Positions 17,721-25,871 of a stretch of DNA of 64,000 nt are shown in pieces. Numbering within the stretch: the first letter of the stretch is position 1; each line of letters begins with the position of its first letter. Location: contig NZ_CP092183.1 in the NCBI RefSeq assembly GCF_023499255.1, positions 6,134,501 through 6,198,500 on the forward strand. The letters run 5' to 3'. Both the position numbers and the translations under genes were made by a program. The notes beneath the pieces were generated by a model. It saw only the letters and a program-made list of their open reading frames with translations, did no database searches and had not been told where the DNA came from. The stretch is from Couchioplanes caeruleus. GTDB lineage: Bacteria > Actinomycetota > Actinomycetes > Mycobacteriales > Micromonosporaceae.

Positions 17721-18185
17721 TCACCGATAGCCGGGACCGTTCCACGGCGCGACGCGGTGCCGGTGGTAGTACTCGTGCCGCAGGTCGCCGTACCGGGCGT
17801 GCCGGATCAGGCCGATGACCAGGAACGCGAGCGGGATCGCCGGCCAGAAGAACGGCGCGCCGGACAGCGCCCAAAGGCCGGTCAGCAGCAGCGCCACGGC
17901 GACGACGAACCCGGCGTGGCGCCGTACGCCCCGGCGTGTCGTGGCCTGGGCCTGCGGCGTGCGGGCCGGCGCGGCGCGGCCGCCGTCGGGCAGGTCGGCG
18001 GTCAGCGGATGGAGCTCGTCGCGGTACTTCGCCGCGTACACCTGGCCCAGCCGTTCCTCGCCCTCCTCCAGGGTGAGCCGGCCCTCGGCCATCGCGGCCC
18101 GCAGGATCTCGGCGACCTGCTCCCGCTCCGAGTCGGAGGTCCGGAGCCGGGCGGAACCGGACCGGATGGCGTCGTTCGGATACAT
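17721..18185 (-). CDS. DUF1707 domain membrane protein
   Basis: The 154-residue protein starts with a DUF1707 module (RLRTSDSEREQVAEILRAAM, then GRLTLEEGEERLGQVYAAK, about residues 12-60). A linker follows, and then two closely spaced membrane helices (about 95-130) and a basic, Tyr/His-rich tail. DUF1707 is a small actinobacterial domain of unknown function, often in membrane proteins near signalling genes. GGGAGG lies 5 nt before the ATG at 18185. It is divergent from the histidine kinase gene; the 216-bp gap shows no strong motif besides the kinase's TAGCGT box. Confidence 0.85.
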   Translation of the reverse strand: MYPNDAIRSGSARLRTSDSEREQVAEILRAAMAEGRLTLEEGEERLGQVYAAKYRDELHPLTADLPDGGRAAPARTPQAQATTRRGVRRHAGFVVAVALLLTGLWALSGAPFFWPAIPLAFLVIGLIRHARYGDLRHEYYHRHRVAPWNGPGYR

Positions 18186-18401
18186 GGTGACCTCCCGTCG
18201 TGGTCCCTCCAGCGTCGCCGGTCCGGCGCCCGGAGCACGTCGGCCCGGAGGAGCATCCGGTACGCGGTGAGCGGAGCACGCGGCCGCCGCGGCGTACGCC
18301 CTGCGGGGTACCCGCCGTCCCGCGCCTGCTCCCCCGGGCGCAGACCGGCGGAGCCCGCGCGTGGATGCCCGGCCCGTCCCGGGTGCCGTAGCGTCGACCG
18401 C

Positions 18402-19688
18402 GTGCACAACCAGCGCCGTGACCTGCCGCCCTGGCGACCGCCCCGGTCCGCCCGGCACGGCAGCGGACCCTGGCCGCCACCCGGGTCCGCCCGGCACGGC
18501 GCCGGGCCCGGCGCGGTCATCGGCGCCGCGTGCTTCCACGTCTTCGGCAACTGGTCCCAGGCCGTGGCGCATCCCCAGCCCACCGCGGCCCTCGCGGGCG
18601 CGCTGCTGCTCATCGGCCCGCTCGCCCTGCCCTGGCGCAGGCGGGCGCCGCTGTGGGTGCTGGCGGTCGCGGCCGCGGCGAGCGTCGCGTACGCCCCGCT
18701 GTCGGCGCCCTCGTGGACGTACGCCGTCGCACCGATCATCGCGCTGTTCACCGCGGTCAAGGCCGGCCGTTCCCGCCCCGCCGCCACGATCGCGGCCGCC
18801 GCGTACGCCGCCTATCTGACGCTGACCGTGGTCCTGGCGGAACCGCTCGGCGTGGCGGCGGAGGCCCGGCCCGGCGTCCGCGAGGCCGTGCTCACCGCGA
18901 TCGTCCTCGCGGTGACCATGTTCCTCGGCGGAGCCGGCCGGGCCCGCGGCGAATACCTCGCCGAGATGACGAAGGCGAACGCGGAACGGGCCCGCGCCCG
19001 CGAGGAGCAGGAACGCCGGCAGGCGGCCGACGAACGCCTGCGGATCGCCCGCGAACTGCACGACGTCCTCGGCCACCACCTCTCGCTGATCAACGTGCAG
19101 GCGGGCGTCGGCCTGCACCTCATGGACAGCCGCCCGGAACAGGCCCGCGAGGCGCTCACCGCGATCAAGACGGCGTCCGCCGAGGCGCTGCGCGAGGTAC
19201 GGTCCGTCCTCGCCGCGCTGCGCCCCGAGGAGGAGGCCGCGCCCCGCCAGCCCGCCCTGGGCCTGGACCGGCTCGCCGACCTGACCGCGGACGCCGGCCT
19301 GCCGGTCACCACGGCGACGTCCGGGCCGCAGCGATCCCTGCCGGCGGAGGTCGACCGCGCCGCGTACCGGATCGTGCAGGAAGCCCTCACCAACGTCCGC
19401 CGCCACGCCACGGCCGGCTCCGCCCACGTCGCGATCGAGTACGCCCCCACCGAGCTGCGGGTGACGATCCGCAACGACGGCCCACCGGCTGCTCCCCCCG
19501 CCGCAGCCCCTGCCGGATCCTCCGCCTCGGGTGGGGCGGTCGCCGGGTCGGGGATCACCGGCATGCGCGCCCGCGCGGAGACCCTCGGCGGCACGCTCGC
19601 CGCCGGCCCGCTGCCCGAGGGCGGCTACCTCGTGTCCGCCGTGCTGCCCACCGCCCCCGCCGCCGCGCCCGCCGGAGGAACCACATGA
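18402..19688 (+). CDS. Sensor histidine kinase, HisKA_3 family
   Basis: The 428-residue kinase has a hydrophobic sensor region of about five transmembrane segments (about residues 38-185), a coiled linker, and the NarL-type dimerisation motif RELHDVLGHHLSLINVQAG with phospho-accepting H220. The HATPase domain shows YRIVQEALTNVRRHA and GSGITGMRARAETLGG. There is no extracytoplasmic sensor domain, so it may sense the membrane itself (inference). The GTG at 18402 has TAGCGT 7 nt upstream (18389-18394) and no Shine-Dalgarno, fitting a leaderless mRNA. The stop overlaps the regulator's ATG in an ATGA. Confidence 0.9.
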   Translation: MHNQRRDLPPWRPPRSARHGSGPWPPPGSARHGAGPGAVIGAACFHVFGNWSQAVAHPQPTAALAGALLLIGPLALPWRRRAPLWVLAVAAAASVAYAPLSAPSWTYAVAPIIALFTAVKAGRSRPAATIAAAAYAAYLTLTVVLAEPLGVAAEARPGVREAVLTAIVLAVTMFLGGAGRARGEYLAEMTKANAERARAREEQERRQAADERLRIARELHDVLGHHLSLINVQAGVGLHLMDSRPEQAREALTAIKTASAEALREVRSVLAALRPEEEAAPRQPALGLDRLADLTADAGLPVTTATSGPQRSLPAEVDRAAYRIVQEALTNVRRHATAGSAHVAIEYAPTELRVTIRNDGPPAAPPAAAPAGSSASGGAVAGSGITGMRARAETLGGTLAAGPLPEGGYLVSAVLPTAPAAAPAGGTT

Positions 19689-20371
19689 TCAGGGTCCTGC
19701 TCGCCGACGACCAGGCGCTGGTCCGCGCCGGCTTCCGCGCGCTCATCGACGCCGAACCGGACCTCGAGGTGGTCGCCGAGGCCGCCGACGGCCTCGCCGC
19801 GGTGCAGCTCACCCGGCAGACCCGGCCCGACGTGGTGCTCATGGACATCCGCATGCCCGGCGTCGACGGCCTCGAGGCCACCCGTCGCATAGCGGCGGAC
19901 CCGGACCTCACGGCCACCCGGGTGGTCATCCTGACCACCTTCGAACTCGACGAGTACGTCTTCGAGGCGCTCCGCACGGGCGCCTCGGGCTTCCTCGTCA
20001 AGGACACCGAACCGGTCGACCTCCTCCGCGGCGTCCGCGCGGTGGCCGCCGGCGACGCCCTGCTGTCACCCAGCGTCACCCGCCGCGTGATCGGCGAGTT
20101 CGCCACCCCGGGCGGCCGCGGCCGGCCCACCCGCCCGCCGGAGGACGCGGAACGGCGCCTCCACCAGCTCACCGACCGCGAACGCGAGGTGATGGTGCTG
20201 GTCGGCGAGGGCCTGTCCAACGACGAGATCGCGGCCCGGCTGGTGATCAGCCCCGCAACGGCGAAGACGCACGTCAGCCGGACCATGGTCAAGCTGGGCG
20301 CCCGGGACCGGGCACAGCTGGTGGTGCTGGCCTACGAGGCCGGCCTGATCCGGCCCGGCTGGCTGGCCTGA
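19685..20371 (+). CDS. NarL/LuxR-type response regulator
   Basis: The 228-residue regulator has a receiver domain with the acidic pocket ADDQ and phospho-acceptor D54 (VLMDIRMPG), K in FLVKD, and a C-terminal LuxR helix-turn-helix (LTDREREVMVLVGEGLSNDEIA, then TAKTHVSRTMVKL). It is translationally coupled to the upstream kinase (ATGA overlap, GGAGGAA before the start) and is its cognate regulator. Its targets cannot be read; the kinase promoter region and DUF1707 gene are natural candidates. Confidence 0.92.
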   Translation: MIRVLLADDQALVRAGFRALIDAEPDLEVVAEAADGLAAVQLTRQTRPDVVLMDIRMPGVDGLEATRRIAADPDLTATRVVILTTFELDEYVFEALRTGASGFLVKDTEPVDLLRGVRAVAAGDALLSPSVTRRVIGEFATPGGRGRPTRPPEDAERRLHQLTDREREVMVLVGEGLSNDEIAARLVISPATAKTHVSRTMVKLGARDRAQLVVLAYEAGLIRPGWLA

Positions 20372-20468
20372 CCCCGCGGCCCGGCGCGACCCACCCTGCT
20401 GCTTCCGGCCGCCCGCCCGGCCGCGCCCTCCCGCTGCCCGCCCGCCCGGACCGGCCCGCCGGCCCGGC

Positions 20469-20784
20469 GGGCGGCTCGGGCTGGGCGGCTCGGCCCCGGT
20501 CGGCGCCGGGCGGCTCGGGCTGGGCGGCTCGGCCCCGGTCGGCGCCGGGCGGCTCGGGCTGGGCGGCTCGGCCCCGGTCGGCGCCGGGCGGCTCGGGCTG
20601 GGCGGCTCGGCCCCGGTCGGCGCCGGGCGGCTCGGGCTGGGCGGCTCGGCCCCGGTCGGCGCCGGGCGGCTCGGGCTGGGCGGCTCGGCCCCGGTCGGCG
20701 CCGGGCGGCTCGGGCTGGGCGGCTCGGCCCCGGTCGGCGCCGGGCGGCTCGGGCTGGGCGGCTCGGGCTGGGCGGCTCGGCGTG
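20469..20784. repeat. 39-bp direct repeat array, seven full copies
   Basis: A 39-bp unit beginning CGGCTCGGGCTGGGCGGCTC is repeated without visible change at 20472, 20511, 20550, 20589, 20628, 20667 and 20706, with a partial eighth copy from 20745. Each unit contains the self-complementary hexamer GGCGCC. Because 39 is a multiple of three, both strands stay open across it. It fills the gap between the convergent response-regulator (stop 20371) and NUDIX (stop 20796) genes. The 100 bp before it is GC-rich with no gene. It looks like a replication-slippage minisatellite. Confidence 0.9.
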
Positions 20785-20795
20785 GCCGGGCTGTG

Positions 20796-21338
20796 TCACC
20801 CGGGTTGCCGGTCGTGGCCGTCCCCGGCGCCGATCCTCCCCGGCTGGGCCTGGCCGCCGTCGACGGTCTCGCCCGGCTGGGCGAACCACGCCGGGGCGTC
20901 CTCCAGGGCCGTCCGGATCCGCTGGTGCGCGAACGGCGTCAGCTCCGGCAGCGAGTCCAGCGCGAACCACCCCACCGCGATCGACTCCGAGTCGTTCACC
21001 CGGGCCTCCCCGCCCACCGCCCGGCAGCGGAACCACGAGTTGACCATGTGGCAGTGGTCGCCGTTCGGGTACGTGACCTCGTGCAGAGCCACCCCGGCCA
21101 GGCGCTCCACCTTGACGTGGACGCCGGTCTCCTCCAGCACCTCACGGACCACCGCGTCGGCGGGCTGCTCACCCGGGTCCATCATCCCGGCGATCAACGC
21201 CCAGCGGTGGTTGTCGCTGCGCTGCCCGAGCAGCACCTCCCCGCGGTCGTTGACCACCACGGCGCTGACGGTCGGGAACATGAGCAGGTCGTGGCCGACC
21301 TTGGCACGCAGACGCTTCACATAGTCGGATGCAGGCAC
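20796..21338 (-). CDS. NUDIX hydrolase
   Basis: The 180-residue protein has a NUDIX box, GMMDPGEQPADAVVREVLEE followed by TGV, about residues 51-73, with the REVLEE core that binds divalent metal. Upstream VSAVVVNDRGEVLLGQRSDN is the usual first strand and substrate loop. The enzyme should hydrolyse a nucleoside diphosphate linked to another moiety; the closest theme is housekeeping of damaged or surplus nucleotides. The last about 25 residues (Gly/Gln/Pro-rich) run into the repeat-flanking DNA and may be a late extension. GTG at 21338 has TAGGGT 6 nt upstream (21345-21350), fitting a leaderless mRNA. Confidence 0.87.
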   Translation of the reverse strand: MPASDYVKRLRAKVGHDLLMFPTVSAVVVNDRGEVLLGQRSDNHRWALIAGMMDPGEQPADAVVREVLEETGVHVKVERLAGVALHEVTYPNGDHCHMVNSWFRCRAVGGEARVNDSESIAVGWFALDSLPELTPFAHQRIRTALEDAPAWFAQPGETVDGGQAQPGRIGAGDGHDRQPG

Positions 21339-21398
21339 CCACCGACCCTACGGTCACCCGGCCACCTCGCCCGCAGCCGCCGGGCGGACGGCCCGGGT

Positions 21399-23165
21399 TC
21401 ACGCCGCGTCCGCGTAGCACTCGACCACCGACACGTCCAGGGGAAACCGCACCTCCGTCCCTCCGAACAGGAGCTCGCCCGCCCGGGCCGCGCTCTCGCG
21501 TACGGCCTCGACCACCCGGTCCGCCTCCTCGACCGGGCAGTGCACCCCGACCTCGTCGTGCACGAACAGGACGATCTCGGCTCGCAGGCCGGTCAGGGCC
21601 GTCCGCAGCGTGGCCAGCAGGACCAGGGCCCATTCGGCCGCCGTGGCCTGGATGACGAAGTTGCGGGTGAAGCGGCCGCGGGCCCGGCCCTGGGCGCCAC
21701 CCTGGGGGGCTTCGGCCGAGCCGGCTTCCTCGGGCGGGTCGAGGCCCGCGTCGCGCCAGGCGGTCGAGGCGGGCGGGCAGGTGCGGCCCAACCAGGAGCG
21801 CACCAGGCCACCGGCTTCGCCCGTGCGCGCGGCGGCCTCCACGTACTCGAAGGCGGTCGGGTAGCTCTGGCGCAGCACCGCCAGCGCGGGGATGGCCGCA
21901 CCGCCGGTCTGGCCGTACATGGCGCCGAGGAGGGCCACCTTGGCGCGGGGGCGGTCGCCGCCGAACGCGTCCGCGGCGAGGGCGGCGTACAGGTCGTCGG
22001 CCTCGCCGGCGGCGGCGAGGCGGGAGTCGCCGGAGACCGCGGCGAGGACGCGGGGCTCGAGCTGGCCGGCGTCGGCGACGACGAAGCGCCAGCCGGGGTC
22101 GGCCACGACGGCCCGGCGGACCACCTTGGGCACCTGCAGCGCGCCGCCGCCGCGAGTGGCCCAGCGGCCCGAGACCACGCCGCCGGGCACGTACTCGGGG
22201 CGGAACCGGCCGCCGCTGACCCAGGCCTCGAGCCAGGCCCAGCCGTGCGCCACCCAGATGCGGTAGAGCTCCTTGTATTCCAGCAGCGGCTTGACCGCGG
22301 GGTGCTCGACGCGCTTGAGCACCCAGGCGCGGGTGTTGGGCACGTCGATGCCCGCCCTGGCGAACGCACGCAGCACCTCGGCGGGCGAGTCGGGGTGCAG
22401 CCCGTGCACGCCGAAGGCGGCGTTGACCTCGGCGGTCAGCTCGGCGAGCCGGCGCGGCGGCCCGACCGGCTGGGGCGCGCCGAGCAGACCGCGCAGCACC
22501 TCGTCGTGCACGTCGGCACGCCAGGGCAGACCGGTGTGGCCCATCTCGGCGCCGATGAGCGCGCCCGCGTTCTCGGCGGCCACGAGCAGGGCGAAGCGGC
22601 CCGGGTGGGTGGTCGCCCGGATCCGGCGATGCTGGTCCGCATAGACCCGGACGAGCGCATCGAGAACGACGACCCCCGGGACAGCAGCACCGGCGGACGC
22701 GGTGGCGGCGGTAGAGGCGGCGGCAGCGGCCACCGCCAGCACGGCGGCATGCGCGCCGCCCGGGCCGCCGCCGGTGTCGAAGAGCGCCGCCTGCACCAGG
22801 CCGGGCGGCTCGGGCACCCGGGGTGGCGGGTCGGGCGGCACCGCGGCGCCGGTCAGCCGGGCGAATGCCGCGGCCAGTGATCGGGGCTCGCCCCAGCGGC
22901 CCGCGTGGCCGAGCAGCAGTGCCTCGGTCAGCTCGATGTCGTGGCAGCGGCCGGTGCGCACGCCGGCGCGCAGCAGCGCGGGGTAGGTGTCGGCGGTCGA
23001 CGCCCAGAGCCAGCGGGGGTGGTCGGCGGACTCGCGCTCGGCGATCGCCGCCGGCAGGTCGGTGACGCGCTGCGGCTCGGACGCGGGCGTGCCGTCGGGG
23101 CGCAGGGTCTGCAGCCAGCCGGGACCCCGCCCGCCCTCGTCGTCGAACACCACCGCCACCAGCAC
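21399..23165 (-). CDS. DNA polymerase I-like protein (actinobacterial 'bifunctional 3'-5' exonuclease/DNA polymerase')
   Basis: The 588-residue protein is a shortened family A polymerase. Motif A reads VVADAGQLEPRVLA (the catalytic Asp and Glu are kept; DYSQIELR in Pol I). The O-helix reads RAKVALLGAMYGQ, where Lys and Tyr are kept but the Phe of classical Pol I is Leu. Motif C reads LFVHDEVGV. The N-terminal about 170 residues correspond to the exonuclease position but lack DxE and the other exonuclease motifs, so proofreading is unlikely despite the family name. Residues about 170-215 form an Ala/Gly-rich linker. The gene starts 4 nt after the nucleotidyltransferase-fold gene and is probably co-transcribed with it. 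Confidence 0.85.
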   Translation of the reverse strand: MLVAVVFDDEGGRGPGWLQTLRPDGTPASEPQRVTDLPAAIAERESADHPRWLWASTADTYPALLRAGVRTGRCHDIELTEALLLGHAGRWGEPRSLAAAFARLTGAAVPPDPPPRVPEPPGLVQAALFDTGGGPGGAHAAVLAVAAAAASTAATASAGAAVPGVVVLDALVRVYADQHRRIRATTHPGRFALLVAAENAGALIGAEMGHTGLPWRADVHDEVLRGLLGAPQPVGPPRRLAELTAEVNAAFGVHGLHPDSPAEVLRAFARAGIDVPNTRAWVLKRVEHPAVKPLLEYKELYRIWVAHGWAWLEAWVSGGRFRPEYVPGGVVSGRWATRGGGALQVPKVVRRAVVADPGWRFVVADAGQLEPRVLAAVSGDSRLAAAGEADDLYAALAADAFGGDRPRAKVALLGAMYGQTGGAAIPALAVLRQSYPTAFEYVEAAARTGEAGGLVRSWLGRTCPPASTAWRDAGLDPPEEAGSAEAPQGGAQGRARGRFTRNFVIQATAAEWALVLLATLRTALTGLRAEIVLFVHDEVGVHCPVEEADRVVEAVRESAARAGELLFGGTEVRFPLDVSVVECYADAA

Positions 23166-23169
23166 GGAC

Positions 23170-23880
23170 TCATTCTGGAACAGGGGTACGACAATCCGCG
23201 GCGGACAGGCCGTCGATCAGCTCGGCACGCCGGGTCAGGTTCCGGCGTACGGTGACCGCCCGCTGCAGATCGAGCGGCGGCACCCGGATCTCCCAGCCCC
23301 GCCAGCGCACGGTTTCCAGCCGCGCGGCCGCGACCGGGCCGAAGTCGCTGGGCTCGGGGTCGTCCGCGGCCGGTCCGACGCCGCCCACCCATTCCACCCG
23401 GGCGCCGAGCACCGCCCGGCCGAACGATTCGCAGAACCAGTCGACGGCGGCGACCGGCTCCACCAGGCCGTCGAGGAGCAGGTCGCCGACGCGGGTGGCG
23501 TCCGCGCCGGAGACCACGAGGTCGAGGTCGCCGGGCGTGAGGGGCGCGCCGCGGACTGCGAGGGCGGCGCTGCCGGTCAGCCACCAGTCGACCCGGGCCT
23601 CGCCGAGGCGCCGGCAGACGACGGTGAGCGCCTCCTGCCACGGCACCGGGTCGAGGCCGGCGGCCTGCCGCAGCCACGGCTCCACCAGTCGCTCGAAGGT
23701 GCGCCAGGCCTGGTCCAGGTGCGGGGCGTCGCCGGGGAAGCTCCGGCTCCAGTGCCCGCCGTACGCGATGAAGGCCGACTTCTCGACTGCGGGGATCAGC
23801 TCGCCGGGGACGTCGAGGAGGCGGAACTCCGTGCGGCCCCCGGAGTCGTGGCGTTCGCAGCGCACCGTCATGCCCGCCAT
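23170..23880 (-). CDS. Nucleotidyltransferase-fold protein
   Basis: In this 236-residue protein the central part has a complete minimal nucleotidyltransferase signature: LTGSAALAVRG, then GDLDLVVS, with 13 residues between GS and the first Asp, and a third candidate carboxylate in ARVEWVGG. The N-terminal about 90 residues are of unknown fold. Family members transfer NMPs to proteins, RNA or small molecules; some are antitoxin-linked. The substrate is not evident. It lies 4 nt upstream of the polymerase-like gene, which suggests a shared job in nucleic-acid metabolism. The first ATG (23880) is taken; an ATG 9 nt later is possible and neither has a strong Shine-Dalgarno. Confidence 0.7.
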   Translation of the reverse strand: MAGMTVRCERHDSGGRTEFRLLDVPGELIPAVEKSAFIAYGGHWSRSFPGDAPHLDQAWRTFERLVEPWLRQAAGLDPVPWQEALTVVCRRLGEARVDWWLTGSAALAVRGAPLTPGDLDLVVSGADATRVGDLLLDGLVEPVAAVDWFCESFGRAVLGARVEWVGGVGPAADDPEPSDFGPVAAARLETVRWRGWEIRVPPLDLQRAVTVRRNLTRRAELIDGLSAADCRTPVPE

Positions 23881-23955
23881 GCCATCACGGGGGTGTGACA
23901 GAAAGCGGGCGGCGCCGGTCCCCCGTGGAACGGCGCCGCCCGGACGTGCTTTCGG

Positions 23956-24888
23956 CTACTTGGTCGCGCCCGCGGTCAGGCCGGACTGGATCTGCCGCTG
24001 GAAGAACGCGTACACCAGGATCATCGGCAGGATCGAGAGGGTGAGCGCCGCGAAGAGCGCGGCCCAGTTGGCCTGGTAGCCCGCCGAGACGGAGATGTTC
24101 GCGATGCCCTGGGTGAGCACCCACTTCTGGTCCGCGCCCTGGCCCTGCATGATCGCGACCGGCAGCAGGTACTGGTTCCACTGGCCGACCACATTGAAGA
24201 TCGTGATGCTGACCAGGCCGGACTTCGCCATCGGCAGCATGACCTGGAAGAACAGCCGGGTGTGCGAGGCGCCGTCGACGATCGCCGCCTCCGCCACCTG
24301 CTCCGGCAGCGTCTTGAAGAACGCCGTCATGAAGAACACGGTGAACGGCAGCGAGTAGGCGATGTAGACCAGGATCAGACCGGTGTACGTGTTCAGCAGG
24401 CCGAGGTTCTGCAGGATCAGGAACAGCGGCACGATGGCCATGAAGACCGGGAACGCCAGCCCCGACACGAACAGGTAGTAGATGAAGCGGTTGCCGACGA
24501 ACTTGTAGCGGGCCAGCACGTAGGCGGCCATCGAGCCGAAGATCATCGTGCCGGTGGTGCTCAGGGCCACCACGAAGACGCTGTTGAAGAAGTACCGGCC
24601 GATGTGGGCCTCGGTCCACGCCGTCTTGTACGTCTCAAACGAGAGCTTGCTCGGCAGGCTGAACGGCGCGTGCGTGAAGATCTCGGTGTTGCTCTTGAAC
24701 GAGGCGAGGATCACCCAGATCAGCGGGGCGATCACCAGGATGCCCCACACGGCCAGCGCGACGTGGGCGAAGCCGCTGAAGAGCTTGATCTCGCGCTTGC
24801 TGCCGGACGCGGTGGCGGCGTGCCGGCGGCCCGGGTACGGCACGGTGCCGGGCGGCGGTACGGAAACGTCGGTTCGCAGGTTGGTCAT
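23956..24888 (-). CDS. ngcG: Carbohydrate ABC transporter permease, NgcG type
   Basis: The 310-residue permease has a cytoplasmic tail of about 40 residues, six membrane segments, and the coupling loop EQVAEAAIVDGASHTRLFF followed by P-M-A-K-S-G. The end QRQIQSGLTAGATK is typical of MalG-like subunits. ATG at 24888 is chosen over the ATG at 24924 because GGGAG stands 6 nt upstream and it begins 19 nt after the ngcF stop instead of overlapping it. With NgcF it should form the channel for the sugar bound by NgcE. Confidence 0.88.
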   Translation of the reverse strand: MTNLRTDVSVPPPGTVPYPGRRHAATASGSKREIKLFSGFAHVALAVWGILVIAPLIWVILASFKSNTEIFTHAPFSLPSKLSFETYKTAWTEAHIGRYFFNSVFVVALSTTGTMIFGSMAAYVLARYKFVGNRFIYYLFVSGLAFPVFMAIVPLFLILQNLGLLNTYTGLILVYIAYSLPFTVFFMTAFFKTLPEQVAEAAIVDGASHTRLFFQVMLPMAKSGLVSITIFNVVGQWNQYLLPVAIMQGQGADQKWVLTQGIANISVSAGYQANWAALFAALTLSILPMILVYAFFQRQIQSGLTAGATK

Positions 24889-24907
24889 CTCAGGCTCCCG
24901 GTGCGGC

Positions 24908-25819
24908 TCAGAGCTCGACGGCATCGCGCCGGGTGACCCGCAGGGTCAGCGCCGCGAACGTGATGGTGAGGAAGAACAGCACGACACCCATCGCCGAGGC
25001 GTAGCCGAACTGTGCGTAGTCTTGCATGTTGCGGAAGATTTCCAGGCCCAGCACGGTGGTCGCGCCGTCCGGGCCGCCCCGGTCCACGCTCATGACGTTG
25101 ACGAGGGCGAAGGCGTCGAACGCGGCGATGCCGAGGTAGACCCACGCGACCTGCAGCGTGTTCCACAGCAGCGGCAGCGTCACCTTGAAGAACAGCGTGC
25201 CGCGGGTGGCGCCGTCCAGGGCCGCGGCCTCGTAGATCTCGGTCGGGATCGAGCCCATACCGGCCGAGAAGAGCACCACGTAGAAGCCGACCGCCTGCCA
25301 GACCAGCACGGCGAGGATCGACCAGAGCGCCAGGTTCTTGTCGGCGAGGAAGAGCACCGGCCCGGAGCCGAACTGGTGCAGGATGCCGTTGATCAGGCCG
25401 CTCTCGTCGGGCGAGTACACCCGGGCGAAGATGACGGCCACCAGGGCGAGCGCGAGCAGCTGGGGGAAGAAGAACACCACGCGGTAGAACTTCGACCCCC
25501 AGACGCCACGCGTACGCCCGCCCTTCGACCCGCCACCCACGTTGAGCAGGAACGAGAAGAAGAGCGCCAGGACGATGGTGAACAGGGGCAGGAAGACGAG
25601 CAGCAGCGCGTGGTGCCGGATCGCCTTCCAGAAGGTGTCGTCCTGGAACAGCTTCGTGAAGTTGTCGAAGCCGATGTAGTTCACGTCCGGCGAGAAGCCC
25701 CGCCAGTTGGTGAACGACAGCTGGAACGCCTGAAGATACGCCGCGACCACGAACGTGCCGTAAATGGCCACCGGCACGATCAGGAAGCCGATGATAAACG
25801 GGTACCTGCCGTGCTTCAT
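24908..25819 (-). CDS. ngcF: Carbohydrate ABC transporter permease, NgcF type
   Basis: The 303-residue permease is the MalF-like partner. It has six membrane segments with a first periplasmic loop (WRGFSPDVNYIGFDNFTKLF) and the coupling loop TEIYEAAALDGATRGTLFF followed by P-L-L-W-N-T. It starts 52 nt after the binding-protein gene on the same strand. There is no ATPase gene in the cluster; in related actinomycetes such importers borrow a shared MsiK/SugC-type ATPase, and one is encoded at 8101-9273 in this window (inference). Confidence 0.88.
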   Translation of the reverse strand: MKHGRYPFIIGFLIVPVAIYGTFVVAAYLQAFQLSFTNWRGFSPDVNYIGFDNFTKLFQDDTFWKAIRHHALLLVFLPLFTIVLALFFSFLLNVGGGSKGGRTRGVWGSKFYRVVFFFPQLLALALVAVIFARVYSPDESGLINGILHQFGSGPVLFLADKNLALWSILAVLVWQAVGFYVVLFSAGMGSIPTEIYEAAALDGATRGTLFFKVTLPLLWNTLQVAWVYLGIAAFDAFALVNVMSVDRGGPDGATTVLGLEIFRNMQDYAQFGYASAMGVVLFFLTITFAALTLRVTRRDAVEL

Positions 25820-25871
25820 GGTTCTCGTGCTCCGTTCGTGGTCGCGGATCAGGTCGTCGTCGAGGGGGGGA

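Noticed and set aside
20469..20784. CRISPR array
   Set aside because: Units are contiguous 39-bp direct repeats with no unique spacers and no cas genes nearby.
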